Source of the DNA: Perca fluviatilis
Lineage: Eukaryota; Chordata; Actinopteri; Perciformes; Percidae
Reading direction: 5' to 3'
Assembly: GCF_010015445.1 (NCBI RefSeq)
Contig: NC_053126.1
Span: 6,327,249-6,391,248, forward strand
Length of the DNA stretch: 64,000 bases
Made by a program: the position numbers and the translations under genes
In this document: positions 1 through 10,700 of the stretch, in pieces
Position numbering within the stretch: position 1 is the first letter of the stretch
Layout of the letters: every line of letters starts with the position of its first letter
The notes under the pieces: model-generated
The model's database searches: none
What the model was told of the DNA's origin: nothing
Seen by the model: only the letters and a program-made list of their open reading frames with translations

Positions 1-859
1 AGGGTTCCAACCCAGTAGCTTCTGGCTGTGAGGCCACAGTGCTTACCATTGACCATTCCTTATTGTAATTCAACCACACAACACCTATCATGTATTATAT
101 TTTATTATCCAATATTGGCCAACTACTGTTTCAAGGGCTTAGTATGAGCAGTGAACCTCTAACGAGCTGGGTGATCCAGGCACAGGTCCAGCAGTGAGGA
201 GGTCTACCATGCTCACCGTGAACTCTGGTCCAGTCTGCAGGGCCTGAGGAGACCAGACCAGAATGAGAGAGTCTCCAGTACACTTTAACTTGTTAATTTA
301 TGTTCTTCATCACATTGACATGTTCACTGGCAACTAATGTGGTCAACCATGTCACATACAATATTCTGCAGAGCAATTTAAAAAAAGCCCTTATATTTTT
401 GCCTTTTTTTTTACTGGCTGATTTAAGATTAGAGTAAAACTATTCAATAACGCCACACATAATGCTAGGGGAATGCAGATTTTATTTAAAATGTGATTTA
501 AAAATTATTATAATCCTATTTCTATTTTAAAACAATATCCATTCTTACTCCCTTTGTGGCTTATATTAATGAATGTTGCTCAATTAAATACTTTATATAA
601 CCCTAAATAATTAACTGTAGCTTAATCTGACAAGCTACAGGCAAAAGCTGAAGTACATTGTTCTTCTGGCAGTTATTACAGCTCTCATACTTTTATTTTG
701 ACACGTTAATGTTACTTCCTGTCCAGAGCGGATTTGTTTTAGTCAACTTTGATCTTAAGACGTAAGACCAAAATAACATTATAAACGAGACCTGTGTTCC
801 ATCAGATTTTCAATGATTATGCACATTATAAAAATGAGCCCGTATTCTCGCTCTTGGGT
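1..859. other. Upstream spacer, no gene seen
   Basis: This AT-rich stretch holds no convincing exon, RNA gene or transposon boundary. Open frames on either strand are short and lack family resemblance or splice context. Confidence 0.5.
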
Positions 860-1015
860 TAAAACGGAAACATGAATAACAAAAAAACAACAGTTGAAAA
901 ACGAGCAGTTTTCCAGTTAATTTTTAATTTGTATGGACATTGGAAAAACGAGAAAACGGAGCTCATAGTTTTGTTTTTCCGTTTTTGGTTTGAAACGAAA
1001 AACGGATTATACTTT
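860..1015. repeat. Low-complexity A-rich/ACGG repeat
   Basis: The segment repeats variants of AAAACGGAAA and its complement CCGTTTTT. The last part is palindromic: CCGTTTTT is followed by ACGAAAAACGG. The open frame crossing it is composition-driven and not a gene. It may be the edge of a degenerate transposon. Confidence 0.4.
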
Positions 1016-1060
1016 AGGGCCCTGACCATTTTCCTGCCCTCATTACGTTTCCTGTGCAGA

Positions 1061-1075
1061 GTTTCACTTTCAGTT
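1061..1075 (-). promoter_or_regulatory. Interferon-stimulated response element (ISRE) upstream of GIMAP
   Basis: The plus strand reads GTTTCACTTTCAGTT, whose complement AACTGAAAGTGAAAC contains the core GAAANNGAAAC bound by IRF and ISGF3 factors. It lies about 135-150 bp before the inferred GIMAP start codon at 1210, where a proximal promoter element would be expected. Function is inferred from the motif and its position only. Confidence 0.6.
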
Positions 1076-1209
1076 GTTTTACTGCGCAGCGGAAGGGAAG
1101 GAAAGGTGGAGAGTGGGCCGATCCGAACGAAGAAACTTTACTAAGACCAACCGGACTTCTCAGAAAGTTACCCAGAAAGTGCTGTAAACACTAACATCAC
1201 TATACAGAT

Positions 1210-1324
1210 ATGGTAGTCGGCAGCTTGGGTGAAAACTGCCCTGACATCATGCCTGGTTCAGAGCGAGGTAGCACGGCAGACCTTCCTCCGCAGCGCGGCG
1301 AAGAGATGGGGGATCTGGGGGAAC
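1210..1324 (+). CDS. GIMAP-like gene, inferred coding exon 1
   Basis: An open frame from ATG 1210 runs 38 codons plus one base to the consensus donor GTAAGT. Its phase matches exon 2 exactly. It encodes a hydrophilic N-terminal extension with no recognised domain. The exon is supported by splice signal, phase and its position below an ISRE, not by homology. Confidence 0.6.
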
Positions 1325-2287
1325 GTAAGTGTGAAGATGAACTCTTAATTCAAAAATCTTTAAGTCAGTCTCTCTGGTTTTAGCTGCCCATAAAGACAAA
1401 TGCCACATTTGAAATAATCTGAACTTTATTTGAAAGTCTTTTTAACTTTTCCGTGTCATGGGACATCCCATCACCTTGTTACTCAATAGGCCTAGTGTTT
1501 AGTGTAGCCTAGAGTTTGCGCTGTAGTCACGTGTCTCCCTTCAGCTCTAAAGCACCAGGGGTTGTTAACCCTTGTGTTGTCTTCCCGTCGACCTGCAACT
1601 TTTTTTTTTTTTTTTCGGGTCAAAATTTTTTTTGTCTCTCTTTCCGATATTTTTGTGGGGTTTTTTTGCGCTTCCCCTCCTTTTTTAAAGATGTATGACA
1701 TGCAGCAAGGGGCAGGTCGGAGTCGAACCCGGGCCCGCTGCGTCGTGGAGTAACCCTCTATATATGGGTACCCGCTCTACCAACTGAGCCATACAGGCGG
1801 CTTTCCCCCCTCTTTTAAATCTTTTTTTTTTATTTATTTTTTTTTTTTAGACATTTTGTCCATTTTTTCAGTGTTCTTGTATCATTTTTGTTTTTCAAAA
1901 TGCTATAAAATTGAATAAAACACCCGAATTCAATGAAAGTATTGAACTGACCAGTTATTTTGTCGACAGTGTGGTTGAAAGAAACCCACATTTTCTGATA
2001 TGGAAACTTTTTGAAAACGGGTCAAATTTGACCCGAGGACAACAGGAGGGTGAGCTGATGGTTAGGTGTTTTTTTTTTGTCTTTCTAAAACTGAAGTTTC
2101 TGCCTATTAAGCAACTCTGAAGGCAAAGTAGCCTAAGGAAAACGAAGGTCCTGTCACCACATGTCCTACTGTTGTCTCAGTTACTTTGGAGCATTCAGGT
2201 TCTGGCATTTTATCTGCTGCTGTGATTACTCCTCTGCTGTTCTTTGTGTATAAAGCTTTTTAAGTAAATAATGTTAATTATAAAGGC

Positions 2288-2364
<77 letters not shown>

Positions 2365-2709
2365 TATGGGGTCACTTAGAAATTTCCATTCTACTCCATT
2401 ATAGATAGAATACCAGCTGATCTGAGTGGGTGTCTGATCTTTAATGCAATATCTACATTGCCCATTATCAGCAACCATTCATCAAATGTTCCAAAGGCAC
2501 GTTCTGTTTACTAATCTGATATCATTTTAAAAGGCAAACTGAAAAAACATTGGAGAACCCTTTTGCACTTATGTAAGCACATAATGAAAACTGCTGCCCT
2601 GGTTAAAAAAAAACAATGTAACTGATCTCAGCTGGTATTCTGTCTATAATGGAGTGAAATGGAAATTTCTAAGTGACCCCAAACTTTTGACCGGTAGTGT
2701 GTGTATACA

Positions 2710-2777
<68 letters not shown>

Positions 2778-3453
2778 TATCTCACAAAAGTGAGTACACC
2801 CCTCACATTTTAGTAAATATTTCATTATATCTTTTAATGGGACAACACTGAAGAAATTACACTTCGCTACAATGTAAAGTATCCTGGATCCATGAAATAA
2901 CTGGCCTTTAAAAATAAAAATCTGCCTGCCTCTATGGGAATTTAACATACTGACTTTTGTTGCCAGCGGTTTAGACATTAATGGCTGTGTGTTGAGTTAT
3001 TTTGAGGGGACAGCACATTGACACTGTTATAAAAGCTGTACACTTAATACTTTACATTGTAGCAAAGTGTAATTTCTTCAGTGTTGTCCCATTAAAAGAT
3101 ATAATGAAATATTTACTAAAATGTGAGGGGTGTACTCACTTTTGTGAGATACTGTATATGTCGGGTGATTAGTGACAAACTGCAGAAGAAATTTCAGTCA
3201 ATAAAATGCAAATAAGGTTTGAGGGCATTCAGACACAGCGTCACGGTTAGCCTACATAGTTTTTTACACTGTAAAATGTTCAGTTCTGTATCTTGGTCAC
3301 AATTAAAAGAAGAAAAAGAATCAAGGAATTCACGTCAAGATTGTTTGTAAAGTTTATGTTTGAAAATATTAGAATCCGATTTTTCAAGCTCTCCAATATC
3401 GATGTCAGCATTTGCCTAAAGAAATCCAGTATTGGTTGAGCTATAATGATTAG

Positions 3454-3486
<33 letters not shown>

Positions 3487-4497
3487 AAATTAGAAAGGGT
3501 GACCAATTAAAAAAAAAATGAATTCGCAGAGATGGAGCCCTTGAGGATCATGCTTCTTGGGAAGAGCGGGGTAGGCAAGAGCTCGAGTGGGAACACCATC
3601 CTCGGGCGGACGGTGTTTGTCTCAGACATGAAGCTGAAGAGAGTCACCAGACACTGTGAGAAAGAGACTGGGACGGTGAAGGATGTGCCTGTTGCTGTGA
3701 TCGACACACCCGGCCTTTTTGAGACCATAAAAACCAAGGAGGACATGGTGCGAGATATTCTCAAGTGTGTCAAACTCCAGGAACCGGGCCCTCACGTCTT
3801 TGTGCTAGTAGTCCCCGTAGGACGGATGACTCAGGAAGACCAAGATACCAACACACTGATCCAAACGATGTTTGGCCCGAGGGTGTGGGACTACACTATC
3901 GTGCTGTTCACGCACGGGGATCGCTTGGGTGGGAAAACGATCAACGATGTCATCACGGAGAGTGAGATCGACCTCCGCAACTTCATACGCAAGTGCAGCG
4001 GCGGCTTCCATGTCTTCGACAACAAGAACCCGGGGGACCAGGAGCAGGTGACGAGCTTCGTGGCCAAAATCCAGACCCTGGTGGCCCTGAATGGAGGCCA
4101 TTATTACAGCACGGACCTGTATCCCCAACCGGAGAGGAAGATTAGGGAAAAACAGGAGTGCTTACTGGCGGAGAGAAATGCTGAGATCAGCCGCAAGGAG
4201 ACACTGCTGAAGGAGGAACACCAGGGACAAGACCTGGAGGCGAAGAAGAAGGACCTGTGGAGGAAAGAGGAGAACAAAACGAGAGCAGAGGCAGAGAAAT
4301 ACATCCGCACTACCTTCATTTTGAACTGGATCACCTTCCTGGGACTGATAGGAGTGCTAATAGGTCTGGCTCTTCAGGCACCAGTTGTGTTGATTCTGGC
4401 AGGGATTGTGATGTTCATTGGGTTTTTCTTCAAGGAGTCAATTCTTCGTCTGTTTATGTCTGGAAAAATACCGTGGCTTTCTAAGAAAATCCAATAG
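1210..4497 (+). CDS. GIMAP/AIG1-family GTPase, two exons (1210-1324, 3530-4497)
   Basis: Predicted protein of about 360 residues. Exon 1 begins at ATG 1210 and ends in phase 1 at the strong donor GTAAGT (1325). Exon 2 starts after CAG at 3529, and the split codon becomes CAG (Gln), joining directly to the long open frame at 3532. In exon-2 numbering the P-loop GKSGVGKS is at residues 10-17, DTPGL at 58-62 and a THGD guanine-specificity motif at 127-130. A charged coiled-coil stretch follows at about 200-260, then two hydrophobic segments at about 262-305 that should anchor it in a membrane. GIMAPs are immune-associated GTPases that bind GTP at lymphocyte and endomembrane surfaces. The acceptor is unusual: it lacks a pyrimidine tract and follows a 31-A run. 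If exon 1 is wrong, translation could start at ATG 3532. The paralogue cannot be named from sequence alone. Confidence 0.88.
1563..2056. mobile_element. MITE with imperfect terminal inverted repeats, containing a SINE
   Basis: The left end CCCTTGTGTTGTCTTC pairs with the right end GAGGACAACAGGAGGG. Inner copies of GGGTCAAATTTGACCC reinforce the inverted structure. The element lies in GIMAP intron 1 and carries a tRNA-derived insert in its middle. Confidence 0.6.
1686..1802 (-). mobile_element. tRNA-derived SINE (minus orientation)
   Basis: The minus strand shows an A box (TGGCTCAGTTGGTAGAG) and a B box (GGTTCGACTCC) at tRNA-like spacing, followed by TTGCTGCATGTCATAC, a body sequence common in teleost tRNA-derived SINEs. 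A normal anticodon stem cannot be drawn, so it is not called as a tRNA gene. Confidence 0.65.
2290..2359. repeat. (AT)n microsatellite
   Basis: About 70 bp of uninterrupted AT dinucleotides. It appears to have replaced the left terminus of the adjacent Tc1-like element. Confidence 0.95.
2360..2700. mobile_element. Tc1/mariner-type nonautonomous element, left tip lost
   Basis: Inverted arms include GGGGTCACTTAGAAATTTCC on the left and GGAAATTTCTAAGTGACCCC on the right. The right tip continues AAACTTTTGACCGGTAGTGT, while the matching left tip is missing at the AT microsatellite. No transposase frame remains. Confidence 0.75.
2711..2774. repeat. (TA)n microsatellite
   Basis: About 64 bp of TA dinucleotides between two Tc1-like MITEs. 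TA is the Tc1 target site, so the array is a natural landing site. Confidence 0.95.
2775..3154. mobile_element. Tc1/mariner-type MITE with ~110-bp inverted arms
   Basis: The left arm (TCTCACAAAAGTGAGTACAC onward) is repeated inverted at the right end (GTGTACTCACTTTTGTGAGA), and the element is flanked by TA. Each arm runs about 110 bp. The short interior shows no intact transposase. Confidence 0.8.
3454..3484 (+). repeat. Poly(A) run, 31 bp
   Basis: The run lies 45 bp before the GIMAP exon-2 acceptor, where a pyrimidine tract would be expected. It may weaken or displace the splice site. Confidence 0.9.
3530..4497 (+). CDS. GIMAP-like gene, exon 2: GTPase domain and membrane anchor
   Basis: A single uninterrupted exon encodes the whole AIG1 GTPase domain, the charged linker and the hydrophobic C-terminus, ending in TAG at 4495-4497. 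Carrying the GTPase domain in one long exon is usual for this family. No frameshift or missing G motif is visible. Confidence 0.93.
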
Positions 4498-4937
4498 GTG
4501 TGCTTTGAGATAGGGAAGCGTTGTTAACAATCAGTCATCTATTACTCACATCTGTAATAGATGTTCACCTGATGAGATTTTATTTCAGAGAAATTGTTTG
4601 GAAAATGTTTGTCTTTAATGTGTCAGTTTATAATTCGAAAAGAGAAAAGAAAAAAAACTTGGGGGATTTTGTGGCTTTCTCACTCCCTTGTTTTGAATAA
4701 GGCTCTCCACCAACCCAACTGTAAAAATGTGCTAATGATGGGAGAAAAATGTAAGGTTGTGTATATTGACTATGTTTGAAGTGGTATTTGGTGTTTTATC
4801 AGCAAGTCTAGACATAAAGAATTAACTGATTTACTCGAGAAACTACTCTGTGTATTTTACGATTATATATGATTATATTGTAGTGTACAATGTGATCGTA
4901 AATGTGATGCCCACTGATGGTAGTTCAGACCATAGAC

Positions 4938-5100
4938 TAGGGCTGCACGATATGAGGAAAATATGCGATATTCAATAACATTGTTATTATATTACTTGAT
5001 ATTAGTGTACTCGGTTTTGTATTTCTTTCAGTATTCTGTTAAAATACAACAAATTGAATTTAAAACAAATTTAGGGAAATCTTTTCCAACATTCTTTTAT
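4938..5100 (+). mobile_element. hAT MITE fragment, 3' truncated
   Basis: It begins TAGGGCTGCACGATATGAGG, a typical hAT terminus, and then matches the element at 12.6-12.97 kb through AAAATACAACAAATTG and CCAACATTCTTTTATT. The right end is missing. Confidence 0.65.
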
Positions 5101-5239
5101 TTTCTATTTATTTTATTGGTTTGTGATTTTATCAATGGTTATTGTTTATTACTTTTTTTAAAACTGGTTGTTTAAAAAAAGTTGTTTTTCTGGTCTCCTG
5201 TAGTCTACTGCAGTCTTGTGAAACATTGTACATGGACAT

Positions 5240-5245
5240 AATAAA
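5240..5245 (+). terminator. Candidate polyadenylation signal of the GIMAP gene
   Basis: AATAAA lies about 740 bp beyond the stop codon. Upstream AATAAG variants are alternatives, so use is uncertain. Confidence 0.35.
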
Positions 5246-5559
5246 CAGACAATTGCACAATGCATGGTGTGTTGGCTAAAGTGTGCTGTAAACCAGAGAA
5301 TTAGAATAGAACCACACCATAGCAGCCAGAGATGCCTGATGAGTGTTATAGCATGAATGCATTGTTAAAACGGTGCACTGGTGCAGTGTACAGTAGCCTA
5401 CATAAGACTTAGGCCCATAGTCTAGTATATTTTCCCAACCAGACAGTGGTGTAGTCTATGTGATACGCAGGTATATGCACTAAGACAGCTCCAGGATTTC
5501 CATATAGCCTACCCACTTAAAAATGCCCAATGACACGCAACAATACACTTCCCATTATA

Positions 5560-5800
5560 TTTTTATATATTTGGAATTGTCATCTGTGTTTTTCTTCTTC
5601 ACATAGGCCAAATAAAGGAATTTCCACTGTAAATTGGTGCATAAAAGTGTATCCGAATACAGGAAATGAAGTAACTGATGCTCAAAACTTCCCTGGGAGA
5701 GGACACCCAGACCCCCCACTATGATATGCCCCCCCCCCTCCCTCAAAGGCAGATTCTGGCCAATATACATTTCAGTGTGCCCACTACAATACATTATGAT
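5560..5800 (+). repeat. Dispersed repeat, copy 1 (homologous to 27.83-28.0 kb)
   Basis: Shared blocks with the second copy include AAATTGGTGC/AAACTGGTGC, then GAATACAGGAA/GAATGCAGGAA, and a C-rich GACCCCCCA-type block. The unit seems to be a diverged interspersed element of unknown class. Confidence 0.5.
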
Positions 5801-6077
5801 TAGACTACACCACTGCAACCAGATATGGCATGTGGGATTATTTTCTGTCATCTGAAATGATGCACATATTATGCTGTGGATTATGAACATATGTCTCCCT
5901 AGTGTCGTGTGTCATTTAACGGTTGTATCTCTCTCTCCAACTTTCTAGATATAACAATCGAGTTGATAACTATGTAATATTAACAAAATAAAGCAGGCTA
6001 GGCCTATATGATCAGATTGTATCTTCAAAAACCCACCAGTCATGAATGTACAGGAAAGCGTTTAAAAGATGACTCAA

Positions 6078-6103
6078 CTTTCACTTTCATTTCTTTTCAT
6101 TTC
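6078..6103 (-). promoter_or_regulatory. Tandem GAAA (IRF-type) array upstream of the SAND gene
   Basis: Read on the minus strand, GAAA units recur at about 5-6 bp spacing, including GAAATGAAAGTGAAAG. That arrangement is how IRF-binding interferon and virus response elements are built. A candidate first noncoding exon follows at about 6120-6375, ending at a GTAGGT donor. Function is inferred. Confidence 0.5.
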
Positions 6104-6119
6104 AGGGCAGTGTTTAAAC

Positions 6120-6375
6120 TCAGTTCCTCCACCTCCCTGAACGCACATTTCCGCCTCCATTCGCGGCTTTTTTGTCCAGGAAACGGAGCAAATCTGCCCG
6201 ACACTTCTACAGATAAGCATAGGATGCGATAGTATGTTTGGGGGGGGGGGGTTTGGCCGAAGAGCCCATATGGAGCTCGCGGGGGGACGATCATCTTCAA
6301 CAATGACCTGTAGTCTCTGTTGGATGTGAAGTTTCCTGCAGAAATCTCTGTATTTCCCAGTCGAAAATAAAACTG
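6120..6375 (+). other. Candidate 5' noncoding exon of the SAND gene
   Basis: The segment lies directly below the IRF array, is locally GC-rich and ends AAAACTG before the donor-like GTAGGT. A plausible acceptor (CTTTTCACAG) precedes the coding exon near 7660. Two inverted CCAAT boxes at 7455-7459 and 7537-7541 suggest an alternative, nearer promoter. Confidence 0.3.
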
Positions 6376-6661
6376 GTAGGTGCAATGCTGAATTTATTTA
6401 CTCGCCATTTATTTTTTTATTGTTTTATTAAATGATTAAATAACAAGAAGTAACCCTATATGCCCTCTATGGGTGTGAGCAACGTCTGGAATGTGGAATC
6501 TATTAATTGGAAAAGAGTTTGGGAAATTCAAGTTTATTGTCAGGAACCACATGAATGATACAGTGATTTGTTTTGTACCAAGGCAGGCACTCACAGTTTA
6601 AAGCACAGAACACAACTTTACTATATAGCTTTCTAGCACAAGGATGAGCACAATATTTACA

Positions 6662-6705
<44 letters not shown>

Positions 6706-7440
6706 AAACATGTCCATTTAATGATAATTATACCTCTCAAGTTTGTTCTGTAATTCTGTAAATCATCACCAAAGAGATAAAGGTCTGGCGAACGCATTGA
6801 TGTGGTTTTTATGTTTGTGGTTTCAAATAGATGCTACACAGAGCTGGTAACAAACAGGATATTGTTTTTCGTTGTTTTTATAGGCAGTTGGTATGAACAG
6901 AGCCAAAAGTTTAAGTTCGGTAAATCTGTCTGCGACCGACACAAATGTCCCTACTACATTTTGACCTAAAATGATGTAGGCTAAGAAGGGTGAAAATTGT
7001 AGGAGAGAGAGAGAGAAAATTTGTTTGGAAAAAATGTCAGAGGATCGTGCGGCTCCCTCTGTCCTCCCCTCTAGCTCTGAAATTTGATTATAGTATCTGA
7101 GACATGTAAAAAATGTCCATTAGATGATTATTATACCGCTGAAGTTCCTCCTTTAATGTAAAAACCGTGAGTCCAACACTCCTACTAATAATACATAGCC
7201 TTAAAAATGACTGTGCTTTAAGACATGAATTCTCTGGATACATCCTGCCATGCTAACAGGAGCTGATTAGGAAATCATGAACAAGGAAAGGCTAGAATAA
7301 AACAAAATTGATGTGCATATACAGTTTATCGTCAGGGAAAAAATCTTTACCTTTCCCCCTTTCTGCTCTACTGTATTGTTCCAATTCATACTGTCCATAG
7401 GAGACTCACTGTACTTTCTTCCTCACAGTCAGACCACCCG
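6376..7440. other. Intergenic or 5' intron spacer with microsatellite
   Basis: The stretch holds a (GT)n array at 6665-6704 and a retroposon-like tail near 6530. A degenerate direct repeat is present: ATGTCCATTTAATGATAATTAT near 6711 recurs in altered form near 7116. No exon was found. Confidence 0.45.
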
Positions 7441-7454
7441 CTTCGAATGTTATC

Positions 7455-7541
7455 ATTGGATTGAATGGGCGTTATCAGTGGTTATCAGACCACAGGGACA
7501 GGATCCCCCACTGGCTTCCCACCTCTTAATACTGCCATTGG
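7455..7541 (-). promoter_or_regulatory. Two inverted CCAAT boxes
   Basis: ATTGG occurs at 7455-7459 and 7537-7541, about 220-300 bp before the SAND start codon. This suggests a proximal promoter that may act beside or instead of the IRF array near 6.1 kb. Confidence 0.3.
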
Positions 7542-7757
7542 TTATCTGTAGGGCCAAACCAGAATCACCAGTGTCACCATCTGAAACTGGATCTGTGCAT
7601 TGGCGCGCAAAATATTTTTCTTCTTGCGCCATCCAGTGGACAAAAGTATACTTTTCACAGTATACTGTTCTTCTGTTGTACTTCAATAAGACTAATAAGA
7701 CTAAATCGGTTAACTTACTTTTGTAAAGAAAAGGAAGAAGAAGAAGAAGAAAACGAT

Positions 7758-10700
7758 ATGGACAGGAGAAGTAGCACAAGGAACAGAAAGATACCCAAAT
7801 ATCAAGAGTATTATGATGACGAGGAGGAGGAGGAGGAAGAAGAGGAATATCAGGAAGACGATGAGCAGCCAGCCACATCCACCCAGAACACTCATAACCA
7901 GAGAGCAGAGGATAATAGTGAGTCTATAGAGCCATGCCATACATAGAGCATCCATTTATCCATTTGCTACTTTTTTTTTTTATTATGTGAGTAGTTTTTG
8001 ACAACACAAAAAAAGAGGGAAAATACATACACAATACTTTCTTGTACTGATATGTGCTACATGTCAACTGTGTGTGCTACTCTTGTATGATCCATTATAC
8101 AAAGGACTCTTGTCTGTAACCTGTGGAAACAAAAATGGCATCCTGCATGTGAAAAAGCTATACAGGGGTAAGCAGAATCTATAATTCATAAAGAAGTAGA
8201 CACATTGTTGTTGTTTTTTCCTATCCTATATGTTATTAATTTGTGTTGCTGTGTTTAGGTGAGGTGTGTATCGAGTCTGAGGGCCGCTGGTTTTCTCCCG
8301 GTGCCTTCGAGGACTTTGGGGGTAGAGCCTCCAGTAAAAAATGGAAAACAAGTATTTCCCATAATAAAAAGCCTCTGCAGTTCTTGTTTGAGGTAAGGTT
8401 TTGTTGTTCTTTATGCAAAGTGCACTTTTCTTTATTCAAGAAAAATCAGAACAAACTGTAAATGAACTGCCTAACCAACTTCTGACTTTTATCACAGCAA
8501 GGTTTGTTGAACACCAGAGGATTTAAAAAGAGAAGAACTGAGACTATCAAGGTAACTGGACGTCCGAATACAATGGGATATACAGTACATTGATGCAACT
8601 CGGTTACAAAGAATCTTGTATTTTATTTTTTATTTTTATTTTCTTCTTTCTCCCAGCAAAAGAAAATCCTGTCACGTAATTGCATATCAGAGAGCCAGTC
8701 TGAAGGTTTGTTAAGTTCCTGTACTGTCACTTAAACAAGTAACTAGATCAAGGGTGTAACTTTGGGTTCAACATTGTGGGGGGGGGAGGGGTTGAGATCT
8801 CCAACTATCAAGTGAGGTGCCGGGACATGTCTGCGTGTATTGATAAAAAAAGCTACAAAAACATCGAAAGAATTGTAGAAAAAAACGTGTGAAAAGCGAC
8901 AAAAACGGTGAAAAACCTTGGAAAAAAACTCGAAAAAAAGAGACAAAAACTTTGTAAAGAATAACCTCAAAAAAGGCGAAAAAAAAACTCTGGAAGAAGC
9001 AACATAAACTTTGGAAAAAAAACTCCAGAAAGGTGTCGATAACGTGGAAAAATTGTTAAAAAAAACAATGAAAACGCAAAAAAAATACGTCCAAAAAAGC
9101 TACAAAAAATTCGGAAAAAGCCCAAATTGGATCCCCTATGTAAATTACGCCTGATGACCATGATTTAGATTAAACAACAACAAGCAGTGTGCATGCCAAG
9201 TTAATATTAATTTGATATACATTCTTTTTAAATGTTTAGCCCTACCAAGTAATAAATAACAATTACCTAAAGTTGACCTTTTATTATATCCCTTTCAAAG
9301 AGTCAGACATACAGTCCACGGAAGAATCGGAGGAAGACGACGTTAAAGATGACAGCTGGTTTCCAGGCAGTGAAGAACTGACACAGGAGACAGAGGAGGG
9401 AGATGAGGAAAGAGTAGAGGTTGAAGATGGAGGGGACGTGGTAGATTCAGGAGTTGACGAGAGCAAAAAAGAGGAAGATGAAATGGAAGCTGAGGATATG
9501 CCTCCTGTTGCTGAAAACGACGAAGACGACGGTGTGTTCGAAGGCGATGTTTCCTACAGAAGTCATCGTCTGTAGAAAAACTATTATTGAAATGAATGTG
9601 AGCATGTCAGGCCACTACAGTAAGTGTTTACCTGTGGATGTGTGATATCACTCCTTTTTCCGACAGACGTCATCCTTTTGACATCGGAGAAAAATGAATT
9701 GCAGAAGGAAGTAAAAGTCGTCCTCAAAAGGCTTCCAGAGGTAATGTGGGAGAGAAACTGTGGAGTTGTTTCCTGCTTTAGTGTGTGTGCATCAGCCTCT
9801 GTATTACAGTATGTCTCAAAACACTAAGAAGCTTTTTGCCGTGCTTACGCTGTGGCTCTAGAATGGCAATGTTGGTCTGACATTGGTTTGTTTGGCGCGC
9901 CACTGCTCATGGTGGGGGGGATTCGTGGTCCCCAGTGGATCAATCGTAATGACTTTGGTGAGCCCCTGACTTTCCTCTAGCGCCACCATGAGGTTGATGT
10001 TTGTGGTTTTGTGTGAAATATGTCTCAACAACAACTATTGATGGATTCCCATAAAACCTAGCAAACACTTTAAGGACTTCCTCAGGATAGTCTATATCGA
10101 CAACGTTGCATTTCCGGGATTGTTCAGGTGCCGCCGGAAATTCCGATGGATTTTGCTCATTTTCGGGCCGGATGTCCGTCACCTTCCGATTTCTTTGTGT
10201 TGGAATTTTAAAGCTACATTGTGTAAGAATTTCTCCCATCTAGCGGTGAAATTGTATATGACAACCAACTGAATATTACTTTCTAGCCCCTCCCATTCCG
10301 ATCGCGTTTTAACTCCTACGGTGGCTGTGTTATTTAAGAAGAACGACTTTGTCCGTGAGTGTTCCTTCCAGTGTAATAATAGTTTGACATTTTCGTTATT
10401 TTGGTACCATTTTATTGCTAAAATCAGCTATCAGGTTCCCAAATGAATGCAAGCTAATGTTAGTAAAGTATCAGCGTGATCCTCTATCTCCAAAAGGCTT
10501 TCAAATCTGCCGGCAGATCGAGTAATCTCCCCCTGGCATTCGTCATCGTGCCAGCGCGAAAGGCGGAGGTATGTCCCTCTTTGGCTGATGTATTTTAAAG
10601 ATGGAGGCGCAACATAGCAGAATACATACAAGCGACTCGCTTGTATGTATTCTGAATGTTTCGGAATGGCAGATTCTACGCTTACGAGAATACTTTCTTT

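Noticed and set aside
872..1144. 90-codon open frame before the GIMAP gene
   Set aside because: Low-complexity composition, no splice or family support, and it overlaps the candidate promoter.
1706..1801. tRNA gene on the minus strand
   Set aside because: A and B boxes are present but no anticodon arm or acceptor stem folds, and the downstream sequence matches a SINE body.
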